DNA of 50,470 nt from Candidatus Adlerbacteria bacterium (GTDB lineage: Bacteria > Patescibacteriota > Minisyncoccia > Phycocordibacterales > SBAW01). The first letter of the stretch is position 1. Each line of letters opens with the position of its first letter. The DNA is taken from NCBI GenBank assembly GCA_903884345.1, contig CAISEE010000043.1, positions 1-50,470 on the forward strand. Reading direction: 5' to 3'. Position numbers and translations under genes: made by a program. The notes below the pieces were generated by a model. The model did no database searches. It was not told where the DNA came from and saw nothing but the letters and a program-made list of their open reading frames with translations. This document shows, one piece after another, positions 15,625 through 24,585 of the stretch.

Positions 15625-17451
15625 ATGATTCGCGAGACCATCGAACAAGCCATTCGTGCAGCCCTTGAGGAGCTCGGCGCCCCCGAGGTGTCGTTTGCGG
15701 TGGAGCGTCCGGGCGATATGGCGCATGGTGACTATGCGACCAACGTGGCGCTTGTCGCGGCCAAGAAACTCGGCAAGAATCCGCGAGAGGTAGCAGAGGC
15801 GATTCGTGAAAAACTCTCGCGCGCCGCGAACCATTCTTCCGAAAAGTCCTCGGATCTCCTTCCTGCGGAAGGCCAGACTTTTCTTCAGAATGGTTCGCTT
15901 CGCTTTGTCGATAAGGTAGAGATTGCTGGCCCGGGGTTCATCAACTTTTACCTAACCGACAAGGCGGTCAACGCGGCCATAGAAGAATCGATTACTGCGG
16001 GTCTCGCGTGGGGGAGTGCAGCGCGTCTCAAAGAGCGCTGGCTCATCGAGCACACGTCGCCTAACCCCAACAAGGCGATGCATATTGGGCACTTGCGCAA
16101 CAACATCACCGGCATGGCGATTGCGAACATTGCTGCTGTCTCGGGTGTTGAGGTGATTCGCGACTGCATCGACAATAATCGCGGCATTGCGATTGCCAAG
16201 CTCATGTGGGGCTATCTCAAATTTGCCCGACGCGACGGCGCAACAGACAAAGATGTCGCGTACTGGTTTGCGCATCAAGACGAGTGGAACAATCCGCAGA
16301 CGCTCGGCATGCGACCCGACCGCTTCGTCGACCAACTCTACGTACAAGGGTCCGAAGACTACGAGCATCACACCGAGTCGGCCTCGACAGTGCGCGCGAT
16401 GGTCGTCGCTTGGGAGACTGGCGACTCGGTCGTGCGTGCCCTTTGGCAGACAGTGCTCGACTACTCCTACGCGGGTCAAGCGATGACACTCGAGCGATTG
16501 GGTAACCGATGGGACCATGTATGGCACGAGCACGAGCACTACCAAGACGGGAAGGACCTCGTCGAAGCTGGTCTACAAAAAGGTATTTTCAAAAAGGCCG
16601 ACAACGGTGTTGCGGTCACTGACCTGGCCGCGTTTAATTTGCCCGACACGGTGCTCATGAAGTCAGACGGCACATCGCTCTACATTACTCAGGACTTGGC
16701 GCTCACACGATTGAAGCGGGAAAAGTTTCATCCCGACCGACTCTTTTGGGTGATTGGTCCCGAGCAGTCATTGGCCCTGAAGCAACTCTTCGCCTGCTGC
16801 GAGCAGTTGGGTATCGGCCACTTTGACGATTACACGCACATCTCGTACGGGTACATGAGCCTCAAGGGCGAGGGCAAGATGAGCTCGCGCAAGGGTACGG
16901 TAATCTACATCGACGACGTGCTCGACGCGGTCAAAGATGAAGTGCGCACGATTCTTTCCGCGCGCGAGGTTTCCCTTCGCGACCCAGAGCAGGTGGCCGA
17001 GCAGGTCGCGATCGGTGCGGTTAAATTTGGCATCCTCAAAGCGGGCCGCACGACCGACATCGCATTCGACGCTGCCGCAGCGGTGGATTTGCGCGGCGAC
17101 ACGGGGCCGTACCTGCAGTACACCTGTGTTCGTGCGCGCTCGGTGTTGGCTCGCGCGCATACAGAGGGGATAGACCCATCGCTTGATACATCGGCCGTAG
17201 CCGTCCCGTTGGGGCATGTGCTGCGCCAGTACCCCGAGGTGGTCTCGCTCGCGTTCGTCGAACTCGAACCCAGCCGCATCGCATCATATTTGCTCGAGCT
17301 TGCTGCGGCCTTCAATAGTTGGTACGCACAGGTCCATATTATGGATGGTACGAGCGCCGCTGCGCACAAACTTGCCCTGACCCAGGCAACCGCACAAACG
17401 ATTGAAAATGGCCTGGCACTGCTCGGCATCCCAGTCCCCGAGGAGATGTAA
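15625..17451 (+). CDS. argS: arginyl-tRNA synthetase
   Basis: 608 residues. N-terminal Add-1 domain (about 1-110), HTSPNPNKAMHIGHLRNN with HIGH at 153-156, KMSS at 418-421 (GKMSSRKGTVIYIDD), and a C-terminal helical anticodon domain ending ALLGIPVPEEM. It charges tRNA-Arg. The Add-1 domain holds an extra segment of about 24 residues (NHSSEKSS...LLPAEGQTFL) that is encoded by a nested palindrome (15826-15898), apparently inserted in frame where homologues go straight from the IREKL helix to the VDKVEIAGPGFIN strand. TGTAGT lies 9 nt before the ATG. Confidence 0.96.
   Translation: MIRETIEQAIRAALEELGAPEVSFAVERPGDMAHGDYATNVALVAAKKLGKNPREVAEAIREKLSRAANHSSEKSSDLLPAEGQTFLQNGSLRFVDKVEIAGPGFINFYLTDKAVNAAIEESITAGLAWGSAARLKERWLIEHTSPNPNKAMHIGHLRNNITGMAIANIAAVSGVEVIRDCIDNNRGIAIAKLMWGYLKFARRDGATDKDVAYWFAHQDEWNNPQTLGMRPDRFVDQLYVQGSEDYEHHTESASTVRAMVVAWETGDSVVRALWQTVLDYSYAGQAMTLERLGNRWDHVWHEHEHYQDGKDLVEAGLQKGIFKKADNGVAVTDLAAFNLPDTVLMKSDGTSLYITQDLALTRLKREKFHPDRLFWVIGPEQSLALKQLFACCEQLGIGHFDDYTHISYGYMSLKGEGKMSSRKGTVIYIDDVLDAVKDEVRTILSAREVSLRDPEQVAEQVAIGAVKFGILKAGRTTDIAFDAAAAVDLRGDTGPYLQYTCVRARSVLARAHTEGIDPSLDTSAVAVPLGHVLRQYPEVVSLAFVELEPSRIASYLLELAAAFNSWYAQVHIMDGTSAAAHKLALTQATAQTIENGLALLGIPVPEEM
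15826..15898. repeat. palindromic element inside argS coding sequence
   Basis: 23-nt arms (15826-15848 and 15876-15898) match at 20 of 23 positions as an inverted repeat, beginning GCGAACCATTCTTCC and ending GAATGGTTCGC. The centre holds a second hairpin CCTTCC TGC GGAAGG. The reading frame is kept through all 73 nt. This resembles the in-frame palindromic elements described in Rickettsia, by form only. Confidence 0.7.
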
Positions 17452-17483
17452 AGCGTGGCGCAAACATCAGGTATACTGACTTC

Positions 17484-18071
17484 ATGAAGTCAGTCCGCAT
17501 TATTTTGCTCACGCTCATAATCCTCGGTCTCGGCGCAATCGCGACCGAGCGCTTGTGGGTGCCGGGGTTGGTGGCGCAGAAAGTAAAAAAGGAGCAAACT
17601 CCACAGGAGTCTGACGTCGTTCGGAAAGAAAACCAAAAAAGCGGCAATAGAAACGTGGTGTTCGACACGGACTCGTTGTCGCATACCTGCGCCTCGAGTG
17701 CGGGTGATGCGAACATTGGTCTGTATCAATTTGAGGAGTCACCTCTTACGTCCGGCAGCGACGAGACGTTAACCTATGTACTGTGCATCGAAGGGTCTGG
17801 GCCAAACTACACGGGTCGCTTGGCGATTGATGGATTTCAGACGCTTACCAGGATGTACGTGACGGCTTCGTTGATTGGTAACGGGTTACGCGTGAATTTT
17901 GACCATTACGCTGCAAACGACGTTCATTACGAGGTTATTCCAATAGCAGGCACTGAGCTTTTCTCCATCGACACAGTGCATCAAAACAAGATTATCTGGG
18001 GTTGGTTCTCGCCGATGGTTACTTCATCAGCAAGCGCCACAACTGCGTTCATGCGACACATTAGAAAGTAA
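17484..18071 (+). CDS. membrane-anchored hypothetical protein (DUF5991-like)
   Basis: 195 residues: an N-terminal membrane segment (VRIILLTLIILGLGAIATE), a charged linker, then an outer domain with GLYQFEESPLT, LTYVLCIEGSG, IDGFQTLTRMYVTA and NGLRVNFDHYA. The spacing YxFEES...YxLxI...GFQTxxR...LxVxFxxY resembles DUF5991-type lipocalin-like domains, a tentative match. TATACT at 17472-17477 is 7 nt before the ATG. Two cysteines (C69, C92 approx.) may pair. Confidence 0.6.
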   Translation: MKSVRIILLTLIILGLGAIATERLWVPGLVAQKVKKEQTPQESDVVRKENQKSGNRNVVFDTDSLSHTCASSAGDANIGLYQFEESPLTSGSDETLTYVLCIEGSGPNYTGRLAIDGFQTLTRMYVTASLIGNGLRVNFDHYAANDVHYEVIPIAGTELFSIDTVHQNKIIWGWFSPMVTSSASATTAFMRHIRK

Positions 18072-18115
18072 CGTACTATCCACCTCAGCCACCACCTGGA
18101 ACTAAAGTAACTGCC

Positions 18116-18385
18116 ATGATATTAAAACTGCTATGTGTCGTGTTCGGAATACTGCTGGGATTTGCTGCGCTGTACCTCACGGGCTGGGTTATGTTTATAA
18201 ATGGATTTTCGGGTGGGGGAGTATCCGATTATGCACTATTTGTCCCGCTGCTTATTCCTGTCTTTGCGTTTGTTGGGTTTACGATTTTTGCGCGGTACAT
18301 GCAGGTCCCGTTGTTGCACTTTAGTTTCATTCTTTTTCCGTATGCACTTTCGCTTTGTGGGTTGTGGTACCCCTTCACGCACTAG
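18116..18385 (+). CDS. small three-helix membrane protein
   Basis: 89 residues, almost wholly hydrophobic, with membrane segments at about 3-30, 40-60 and 64-85, joined by short Gly-rich loops (NGFSGGGVSDY). TAAAGT at 18103-18108 is 8 nt from the ATG. No family is recognised. The compact architecture and promoter spacing support a real gene. Confidence 0.5.
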   Translation: MILKLLCVVFGILLGFAALYLTGWVMFINGFSGGGVSDYALFVPLLIPVFAFVGFTIFARYMQVPLLHFSFILFPYALSLCGLWYPFTH

Positions 18386-18473
18386 AGTGACCGGAGTTAG
18401 CATAAAAATTGCACGAGTCGGTTGAAGCTACCTTTCTACCCCAAAAAGGGTGGTGGTGGTATAGTCTTTTTAT

Positions 18474-21400
18474 ATGTTGGACACCAAGGATCAGGGTGGG
18501 GAGGAGAAGCCGGGGGTCGAACTCAAAGCGAAGGGGCCGCTGGCGGCGCGCGAGGAGGTCGTGCTCGATTTTTGGAACAAGGAGCGCATCTTTGAGAAGT
18601 CGCTCGAGCGACCGGCACCCAAGGGTGAGTACGTCTTTTACGACGGGCCACCATTTGCGACCGGGCTCCCGCACTACGGGCACCTGTTGCAGAGCACCAT
18701 CAAAGACGCCATCCCGCGCTACCGCACCATGCGGGGCTTTCGCGTGTCGCGCCGCTGGGGTTGGGACTGCCACGGGTTGCCGCTCGAGAATCAAATCGAG
18801 AAGGAGTTGGGTTTCAAGACCAAGCGCGACATCGAGGAGTACGGCATCGAGAAGTTCAACCTCGCGGCCAAGAGCACGGTCTTGCGCTACGCCGACGAGT
18901 GGAAGCGCATCGTCCCACGCATCGGCCGTTGGGTCGACATGGAGGACGATTACAAGACCATGGACTCGACCTACACCGAGTCGGTCTGGTGGGCCTTCAA
19001 GTCGCTGTTTGATAAGGGGCTCATCTATGAGGGCTTCAAGGCGATGCATTTTTGCCCGCGCTGCGGCACCACACTTTCCAACAACGAGGTGGCGCTGGGC
19101 TACCAGGACATTCCCGACCTTTCGGTCACGGTGAAGCTGCCTTTGGTCGACGAACCCGAGACCTCGCTCTTGGCCTGGACCACGACGCCGTGGACGCTTC
19201 CCGGCAATGCCGCAGCCGCGGTTAATCCCGAGGCGACCTACGTCAAAGCACGCACCGAGGCGGGCTTCGTCATCGTGGCAAAAGAACTCGCCGAGAAAGT
19301 CTTGGGCGAGAATCCGCGCATCCACGAAGAGATGCTGGGCAAGGCGCTGGTGGGCCGCCGCTACGAGCCGCCATTTGCGTACTTCAAAGACATGCTCCAC
19401 AAGCACAAGACCCACGCGTGGAAGGTCTACGCGGGGGACTTTGTGACGCTCTCGGATGGTACCGGCATCGTCCACATCGCACCCGCCTTCGGTGAGGACG
19501 ACCTTAAGTTGGCCGAGGCCGAGAAGATTCCGCTCATCCACCACGTGAATGACGAGGGCAAATTCGTCGCGGCCGTGACCGATTTGGTGGGGCTCCCCGT
19601 CAAACCGAAAGGGCGCCACATGGAGACAGATGCCAAAGTTATCGAGCTCCTGAAGGAGAATGGTCGCCTGTTTGCCAGCGAGAAAATCACGCACTCCTAC
19701 CCGCACTGCTGGCGCTGCGACACGCCGCTGCTTAACTGGGCGTCCAACTCATGGTTCGTGAAAGTCTCGGCGCTGAAATCCAAACTCCTGGCCGAAAATA
19801 AAAAAGTGTCGTGGGTGCCCTCGCACGTGGGGCAGGGGCGGTTCAATAACCTCATCGAGTCGGCACCCGATTGGGCGATCTCACGCAGCCGCTACTGGGG
19901 CGCGCCGATTCCGGTGTGGCGCCATAGTCAGACCAAAGAACTCAAAGTCATCGGCTCGGTCGAGGAGCTCTTGGCGCTCGCGCGTCGCTCGGGTAACCAC
20001 TACGTCGTGATGCGCCATGGGCAGGCGCGCAGCAACGTCGAAGGCTTCGTCAACTCGACCAACGAAATCGAGAACCACCTCACCGCAGCAGGGAAGGAAG
20101 AGGTGCTAAAGAGCGCCGCCGAGATGCGGGGGCTCGGGATCGACCTCATCGTTGCCTCGCCGATAACGCGCACGCAAGAAACCGCGCGCCTCGTGGCAGA
20201 AGAACTGGGCGTCCCCGCGTCGGCCATCATGACCGATGTGCGCCTCTCGGAGATTCACTTCGGCGAGAAGGATGGTGCGCCGATCGAGGAGTGGGAAGGG
20301 CTCTTTGCGACACTTTCGGACCGATTCAACAAAACCTTCGTGGGCGGCGAGACGTACGCCCAGGTGCGCGCTCGCGTGGCCGACTTCCTCTCCGACATCG
20401 AGCGCCGCTACAGCGGCAAGCGCATCTTGATCGTGACCCATGCGGCACCCGCGTGGCTCCTGTCGGAGTTCGCACAACGATCGACCCATGCCGACATGCA
20501 TGCCCGCGCGCATCGCGGCACCTTGCACCAGACGGCACAGTGGTCGGAAATTGATTTTACGCCGTACCCGCACAACAAAGAGGGCGACCTCGATTTGCAC
20601 CGCCCCTACATCGACCAGCTTGCGCTCGGCGACTCGCTTTCGGGGCAGTGGGAGCGCGTCTCGGACGTCTTTGACTGCTGGTTTGAGTCGGGCTCGATGC
20701 CCTTCGCCTCGGCGCACTACCCGTTTAAGAAGGAGACCTTCGATCCCAAACATCTGCTTGGTTTCAAACCCAAAGGATTTCCGGCAAGCTTCATCGCCGA
20801 GGGTATCGACCAGACGCGTGGGTGGTTCTACTCGATGATCGTCTTGGGTGTGGGGCTTTTTGGCAAGGCGTCGTATGAGGCGGTGGTGACCAACGGTATG
20901 GTCTTAGCCGAGGACGGGCGCAAGATGAGCAAGAAGCTCAAGAACTATCCCGATCCGATGGAATTGGTCGAGAAGTATGGCGCGGATTCGCTACGCTACT
21001 ACATCCTCTCGTCCACCGTCATTCGTGGTGAAGACCTGCGCTTCTCGGCCCGCGGGGTCGAGGAAGTATCAAAGAAGCTCCTTATGCGCCTGGACAACGT
21101 GCGCTCGTTCTACGACCTCTACGCCAATGGGACGCCGCGCGCCAACACCAGCACGCATGTGCTCGACCGCTGGATTCTCTCGCGCCTCAGCGAGCTTGTG
21201 CGCGACACGACCGCCGGCTTCGAGCGCTACGAGCTTGATGTCGCGACGCGCCCTTTGGCCGCGTTCATCGACGACCTCTCGACCTGGTACCTGCGCCGCT
21301 CGCGCGATCGCTTTAAGCAAGACGGCGAGGACCCCTCGACTACGCTCGGGGCAGGTAAAACGGCTGCGTTGGCCACCCTGCGCTACGTGCTCTTTACGGC

Positions 21401-22007
21401 CTCTCAGGTCATGGCGCCGGTCCTGCCGTTCTTTGCCGATGACCTCTACCTGCGCGTCAAAGAAGTGGGGGACAAGGAAAGCGTGCACCTGTGCGACTGG
21501 CCCGAGGCGCTCTTTATCGACGAGGATTTGCACACACAAATGGCAACAACCCGCTCGATCGTCTCTCTGGCGCTTGAGGCGCGCGAAGCGTCGGGCATTA
21601 AAATCCGCCAGCCGCTGGGGCTTCTTGAACTCAAAGCCGCGCCCACCAACGTCGAATTCTTCCCGCTCATCGCCGACGAGGTCAACGTGCGTGAGGTGCG
21701 CGAAAATGCCGAACTGTCTGACGCAATCAAACTTGATGTGACGCTCACGCCCGAGTTGCGCGAGGCGGGCACCTTGCGCGAGGTGGTGCGTGCCGTGCAG
21801 GAGTTTCGCAAGCAAGAGAAGCTCTCGATCGGCGATCGACCGAAGCTGCATGTGGTGACCTCTCCCACGGGACAGGATTTCCTGCACAAGCACACCGACG
21901 TCGTGTGTCGCGAGACCAACCTTGCCTCGCTCACCGTTTCACTCGCGCAAGATGAGGTCGCCTCGAGCGAGTCGCTCTTCCCGATGCGGTTTCACCTCGA
22001 GCGCTGA
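18474..22007 (+). CDS. ileS: isoleucyl-tRNA synthetase with an inserted histidine-phosphatase domain
   Basis: 1177 residues, about 200 more than the usual form. Catalytic HYGH at 67-70, editing domain after it, SRSRYWGAPIPVW at about 470-480, DCWFESGSMPF at 734, GIDQTRGWFYSM, KMSKK at 817-821 and a C-terminal anticodon domain. Between 480 and 734 a complete histidine-phosphatase domain is inserted: YVVMRHGQARSN (R514, H515), SPITRTQETA (R566), LSEIHFGEKDG (E593) and ILIVTHAAP (H656). The cysteine pairs that normally flank this point (PVWKCxxCG and the pair after DLHRPYID) are missing (PVWRHSQTKE, LALGDSLSGQ). A short repeat lies at 21332-21351. TATAGT is 9 nt upstream; the stop overlaps recO. 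Confidence 0.95.
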   Translation: MLDTKDQGGEEKPGVELKAKGPLAAREEVVLDFWNKERIFEKSLERPAPKGEYVFYDGPPFATGLPHYGHLLQSTIKDAIPRYRTMRGFRVSRRWGWDCHGLPLENQIEKELGFKTKRDIEEYGIEKFNLAAKSTVLRYADEWKRIVPRIGRWVDMEDDYKTMDSTYTESVWWAFKSLFDKGLIYEGFKAMHFCPRCGTTLSNNEVALGYQDIPDLSVTVKLPLVDEPETSLLAWTTTPWTLPGNAAAAVNPEATYVKARTEAGFVIVAKELAEKVLGENPRIHEEMLGKALVGRRYEPPFAYFKDMLHKHKTHAWKVYAGDFVTLSDGTGIVHIAPAFGEDDLKLAEAEKIPLIHHVNDEGKFVAAVTDLVGLPVKPKGRHMETDAKVIELLKENGRLFASEKITHSYPHCWRCDTPLLNWASNSWFVKVSALKSKLLAENKKVSWVPSHVGQGRFNNLIESAPDWAISRSRYWGAPIPVWRHSQTKELKVIGSVEELLALARRSGNHYVVMRHGQARSNVEGFVNSTNEIENHLTAAGKEEVLKSAAEMRGLGIDLIVASPITRTQETARLVAEELGVPASAIMTDVRLSEIHFGEKDGAPIEEWEGLFATLSDRFNKTFVGGETYAQVRARVADFLSDIERRYSGKRILIVTHAAPAWLLSEFAQRSTHADMHARAHRGTLHQTAQWSEIDFTPYPHNKEGDLDLHRPYIDQLALGDSLSGQWERVSDVFDCWFESGSMPFASAHYPFKKETFDPKHLLGFKPKGFPASFIAEGIDQTRGWFYSMIVLGVGLFGKASYEAVVTNGMVLAEDGRKMSKKLKNYPDPMELVEKYGADSLRYYILSSTVIRGEDLRFSARGVEEVSKKLLMRLDNVRSFYDLYANGTPRANTSTHVLDRWILSRLSELVRDTTAGFERYELDVATRPLAAFIDDLSTWYLRRSRDRFKQDGEDPSTTLGAGKTAALATLRYVLFTASQVMAPVLPFFADDLYLRVKEVGDKESVHLCDWPEALFIDEDLHTQMATTRSIVSLALEAREASGIKIRQPLGLLELKAAPTNVEFFPLIADEVNVREVRENAELSDAIKLDVTLTPELREAGTLREVVRAVQEFRKQEKLSIGDRPKLHVVTSPTGQDFLHKHTDVVCRETNLASLTVSLAQDEVASSESLFPMRFHLER
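21332..21351. repeat. short dispersed-type repeat inside ileS
   Basis: CCCCTCGACTACGCTCGGGG has CCCC/GGGG ends. Its reverse strand reads as CPERSRG in translation, a peptide I recall from many genomes as the trace of a common dispersed repeat. Here it encodes DPSTTLGAG between RFKQDGE and KTAALATLRYVL, where homologues have a shorter loop. Family membership is from memory. Confidence 0.5.
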
Positions 22008-22588
22008 TGCACCGGATCGTCGCAACCGAAGGGGTGGTCTTGCGCAAGCGAGGGGTCGGCGAGGCCAACACCCTGGTCGCCATCCTCTCGCTGGAGCTGG
22101 GGCTCGTGCGTGCCTCGGCCCGCTCGGCGCGCCTGGCCAAATCGAAGCTTCGCTACGGGCTCGAGACCATGACCGAGGGTCGCTTTTCGTTGGTCAAAGG
22201 TCGCTATGAGTGGAAGGTCGTCGGCGTCGAGCGTCTCTCGCGCGAGGGGCTCGCGCAATCGGCCGCATCGCGGCGTGCCTTCGGTCGCGTCGCGCGACTC
22301 CTCCTGCGTCTCATCCATGGCGAGGAACCCGTGCCTGCCCTCTACCACTGCGTGCGTGCGGGCTTTGCGGCGCTGGCCGAGGCATCGAGCGAGTCGCTGG
22401 TTGAGCACATCGAGTGCGTGCTCGTGCTGCGCATCCTCGCGCACTTGGGTTACGTGCCGCACCATGCGGCGCTTCAGCCGTTTGTCGACGATGACCAGTA
22501 CGGGCCCGAGCTTGTGGCTGCTGCCGCAGCCACGCGAGCGCTCCTCATTCGGACCATCAACGAGTCTTTGGGTGCCACAGGCCTCTAA
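22007..22588 (+). CDS. recO: DNA repair protein RecO, reduced form
   Basis: 193 residues, shorter than the usual 240. The N-terminal OB fold is clear: TEGVVLRKRGVGEANTLVAI, LGLVRASARSARLAKSKLRY, then a helical domain (ASSESLVEHIECVLVLRILA). The zinc-finger cysteines of classic RecO are absent. RecO helps load RecA on SSB-coated DNA; recA and ssb are also in this window. ATGA overlap with ileS indicates translational coupling. Confidence 0.82.
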   Translation: MHRIVATEGVVLRKRGVGEANTLVAILSLELGLVRASARSARLAKSKLRYGLETMTEGRFSLVKGRYEWKVVGVERLSREGLAQSAASRRAFGRVARLLLRLIHGEEPVPALYHCVRAGFAALAEASSESLVEHIECVLVLRILAHLGYVPHHAALQPFVDDDQYGPELVAAAAATRALLIRTINESLGATGL

Positions 22589-22612
22589 GGGGAGTGGTAT
22601 ACTTTCGATATT

Positions 22613-24574
22613 ATGATCCCGCGCAAACCCAAGGACGCCGTCGACGACATGAAGGATCGCCTCTACTCGCGGGTCGACGCGCCTGTGGTGGATGCCGAGG
22701 AGCGCACGCCGCTCTCGCCCTCGGACGATACGCCGCCCAAGACCTGGACCGACATCAAAGAAAAAGAGACTCAGCACAAGAAGCCCGCACCCGATTTGTC
22801 GTACTATAATCTCGAGGCAGAGACACAACGCATGCGACTTTCGACGAAATTCTTTTTGGGCTCGGTCGTCTTTTTCGTCGGCGCCATCGCCGTGGCGGGG
22901 TACATGTTCTTCTTCGCGGGGGGCAGCATCTCGCAAAACAACATCGACATCCAGGTCGTCTCGCCGTCGTTGATCGACAGCGGCAAGACCACCTCGTTTG
23001 ACGTGCTCGTCACCAACCGCAACGTGACGCCGCTCCAGTTGGTCGACCTCATCATCGACTACCCCCAAGGCACGCGTGACGCGCAAGACCAGACCAAGGC
23101 GCTGCCGCAAGCGCGCCAGTCGATCGGCACCATCGCCGCGGGGCAGCAGGTCAAGCGCGTCGCCGACGCCGTCTTCTATGGCCAGGAGGGAGTGCAGCAG
23201 AAGCTCGCCGTCACGCTCGAGTACACAGAGCCGGGCAGCAACGCCATCTACCAGAAGGAAGTCGACACCAACTTTGTCGTCGGCTCCTCGCCGGTCACCG
23301 TCACGGTCGCGTCACCCACCGAGGCGATTGCCGGGCAGCCCTTTGGCATGGATGTCACCGTCGCAAGTAACTCGGCGACACCGATCGACAACCTCGTGCT
23401 GCAGAGTATCTACCCGTTCGGCTTCTCGGTCAGTGCGGCGACGCCCAAGGCCAGCGTCGGCGACAATATCTGGCACTTGGGGACGCTCAAACCGGGCGCC
23501 CAGCAGACTATCCACATCGACGGGACGGTCGACGGGCAGGACGGCGACGAGCGCGTCTTCCGCTTCCTCACGGGTGTCAACGACAACCAGACCGACACGA
23601 CCATCAAAGTGCCATTCCTCACGATGCCGCAGACGGTCACCGTGCGCCGACCCTTCGTCAGTGCCTCGCTTGCCATCAACGGGCAGACGGGCAAGAGCAT
23701 CTCGGTCCCGGGCAGCAAGGTCCTCAACGGCACGATCACGTGGCAAAACAACCTCAAAGACGCCGTGGCGGATGCCGAGCTCGTCCTCACACTCGACGGG
23801 CCGATGCTCGACAAGGCCTCGGTCATGGCGCCGTCGGGCTTCTACCAGTCGGCCAATTCAACCATCACGTGGACCAAAGATGACGCTCCCGAACTGACTA
23901 ACATCGCCCCGGGTGCCTCGGGCACGCTCAACTTCAGCTTCTCGACTCTGGCACCGGGCGCAAGCGGTGCGATCTACTCCAACCCCGTCATCAACCTCGA
24001 CCTCTCGGTGGCCGGCGTGCGTCAAGGGCAGGGCAACGTGCCGCAGCAGGTCTCGTCGGCCGCCACGACGCAGGTGTTGCTCTCGTCGGCCGTCGCGCTC
24101 ACCGAAGGCGCGCTCCACTTCTCGGGACCGTTTAACAACCCGGGGCCCATGCCGCCGGTCGTCGAGTCATCGACCGCCTACACCATCGTCTGGACGGTTA
24201 CCAACTCTTCGAATAGTATTGCCAACGGTACGGTGAGCGCCACGCTGCCGTCGTACATGACCTTCATCGCCGCAGCACCGGGCTCGGGCATTACCTACAG
24301 CGCCTCAAACCGCACCGTTACGTGGGCCCTGGGCGACGTCAAAGCGGGCGCCGGATTCAGCCAAGCTGCGCGCAGCGCGGCCTTCCAAGTCCAGATGCTC
24401 CCCAGTGTCTCGCAGGTCGGGAGCGCGCCGCGGCTCACCGGCGACGCCTCGTTTACCGGCATCGACCGCTTCGCGCAGGTGAGCGTGAGCGCCACGGCGC
24501 AGGCGCCCACGACCGACCTCACCAATGACGCGGGCTTCCAAAACGGCATGGGCTTGGTCGCTCCTAAAAAATAA
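22613..24574 (+). CDS. large membrane-anchored surface protein with DUF11-like repeats
   Basis: 653 residues: a charged cytoplasmic N-terminus (about 1-75), one membrane helix (about 78-102, FFLGSVVFFVGAIAVAGYMF), then an outer region of four or five beta-sandwich repeats with conserved turns such as VASNSATPIDNLVLQSIYP, LGTLKPGAQQTIHIDG and IAPGASGTLNFSFST. The motif xxNxxxxxxxNxxLxxxxPxGF...WxLGxLxPG is typical of DUF11/CARDB-like domains. Probably a structural or adhesive surface protein. TATACT at 22598-22603 is 10 nt upstream. Conserved size class in Parcubacteria, function unknown. Confidence 0.72.
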   Translation: MIPRKPKDAVDDMKDRLYSRVDAPVVDAEERTPLSPSDDTPPKTWTDIKEKETQHKKPAPDLSYYNLEAETQRMRLSTKFFLGSVVFFVGAIAVAGYMFFFAGGSISQNNIDIQVVSPSLIDSGKTTSFDVLVTNRNVTPLQLVDLIIDYPQGTRDAQDQTKALPQARQSIGTIAAGQQVKRVADAVFYGQEGVQQKLAVTLEYTEPGSNAIYQKEVDTNFVVGSSPVTVTVASPTEAIAGQPFGMDVTVASNSATPIDNLVLQSIYPFGFSVSAATPKASVGDNIWHLGTLKPGAQQTIHIDGTVDGQDGDERVFRFLTGVNDNQTDTTIKVPFLTMPQTVTVRRPFVSASLAINGQTGKSISVPGSKVLNGTITWQNNLKDAVADAELVLTLDGPMLDKASVMAPSGFYQSANSTITWTKDDAPELTNIAPGASGTLNFSFSTLAPGASGAIYSNPVINLDLSVAGVRQGQGNVPQQVSSAATTQVLLSSAVALTEGALHFSGPFNNPGPMPPVVESSTAYTIVWTVTNSSNSIANGTVSATLPSYMTFIAAAPGSGITYSASNRTVTWALGDVKAGAGFSQAARSAAFQVQMLPSVSQVGSAPRLTGDASFTGIDRFAQVSVSATAQAPTTDLTNDAGFQNGMGLVAPKK

Positions 24575-24585
24575 TCGACACACGT

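Noticed and set aside
18375-19706. 443-codon open frame opposite ileS
   Set aside because: Antisense to the conserved catalytic domain of IleS.
20010-20450. Separate phosphatase gene between two halves of IleS
   Set aside because: The frame is continuous on both sides with no stop, start or ribosome site, so it is one fused protein.
18474-22588. Recoded TGA (code 25 as in Gracilibacteria or Absconditabacteria)
   Set aside because: ileS stops at TGA with immediate recO overlap, the sigma gene also stops at TGA, and no conserved gene has an internal TGA.
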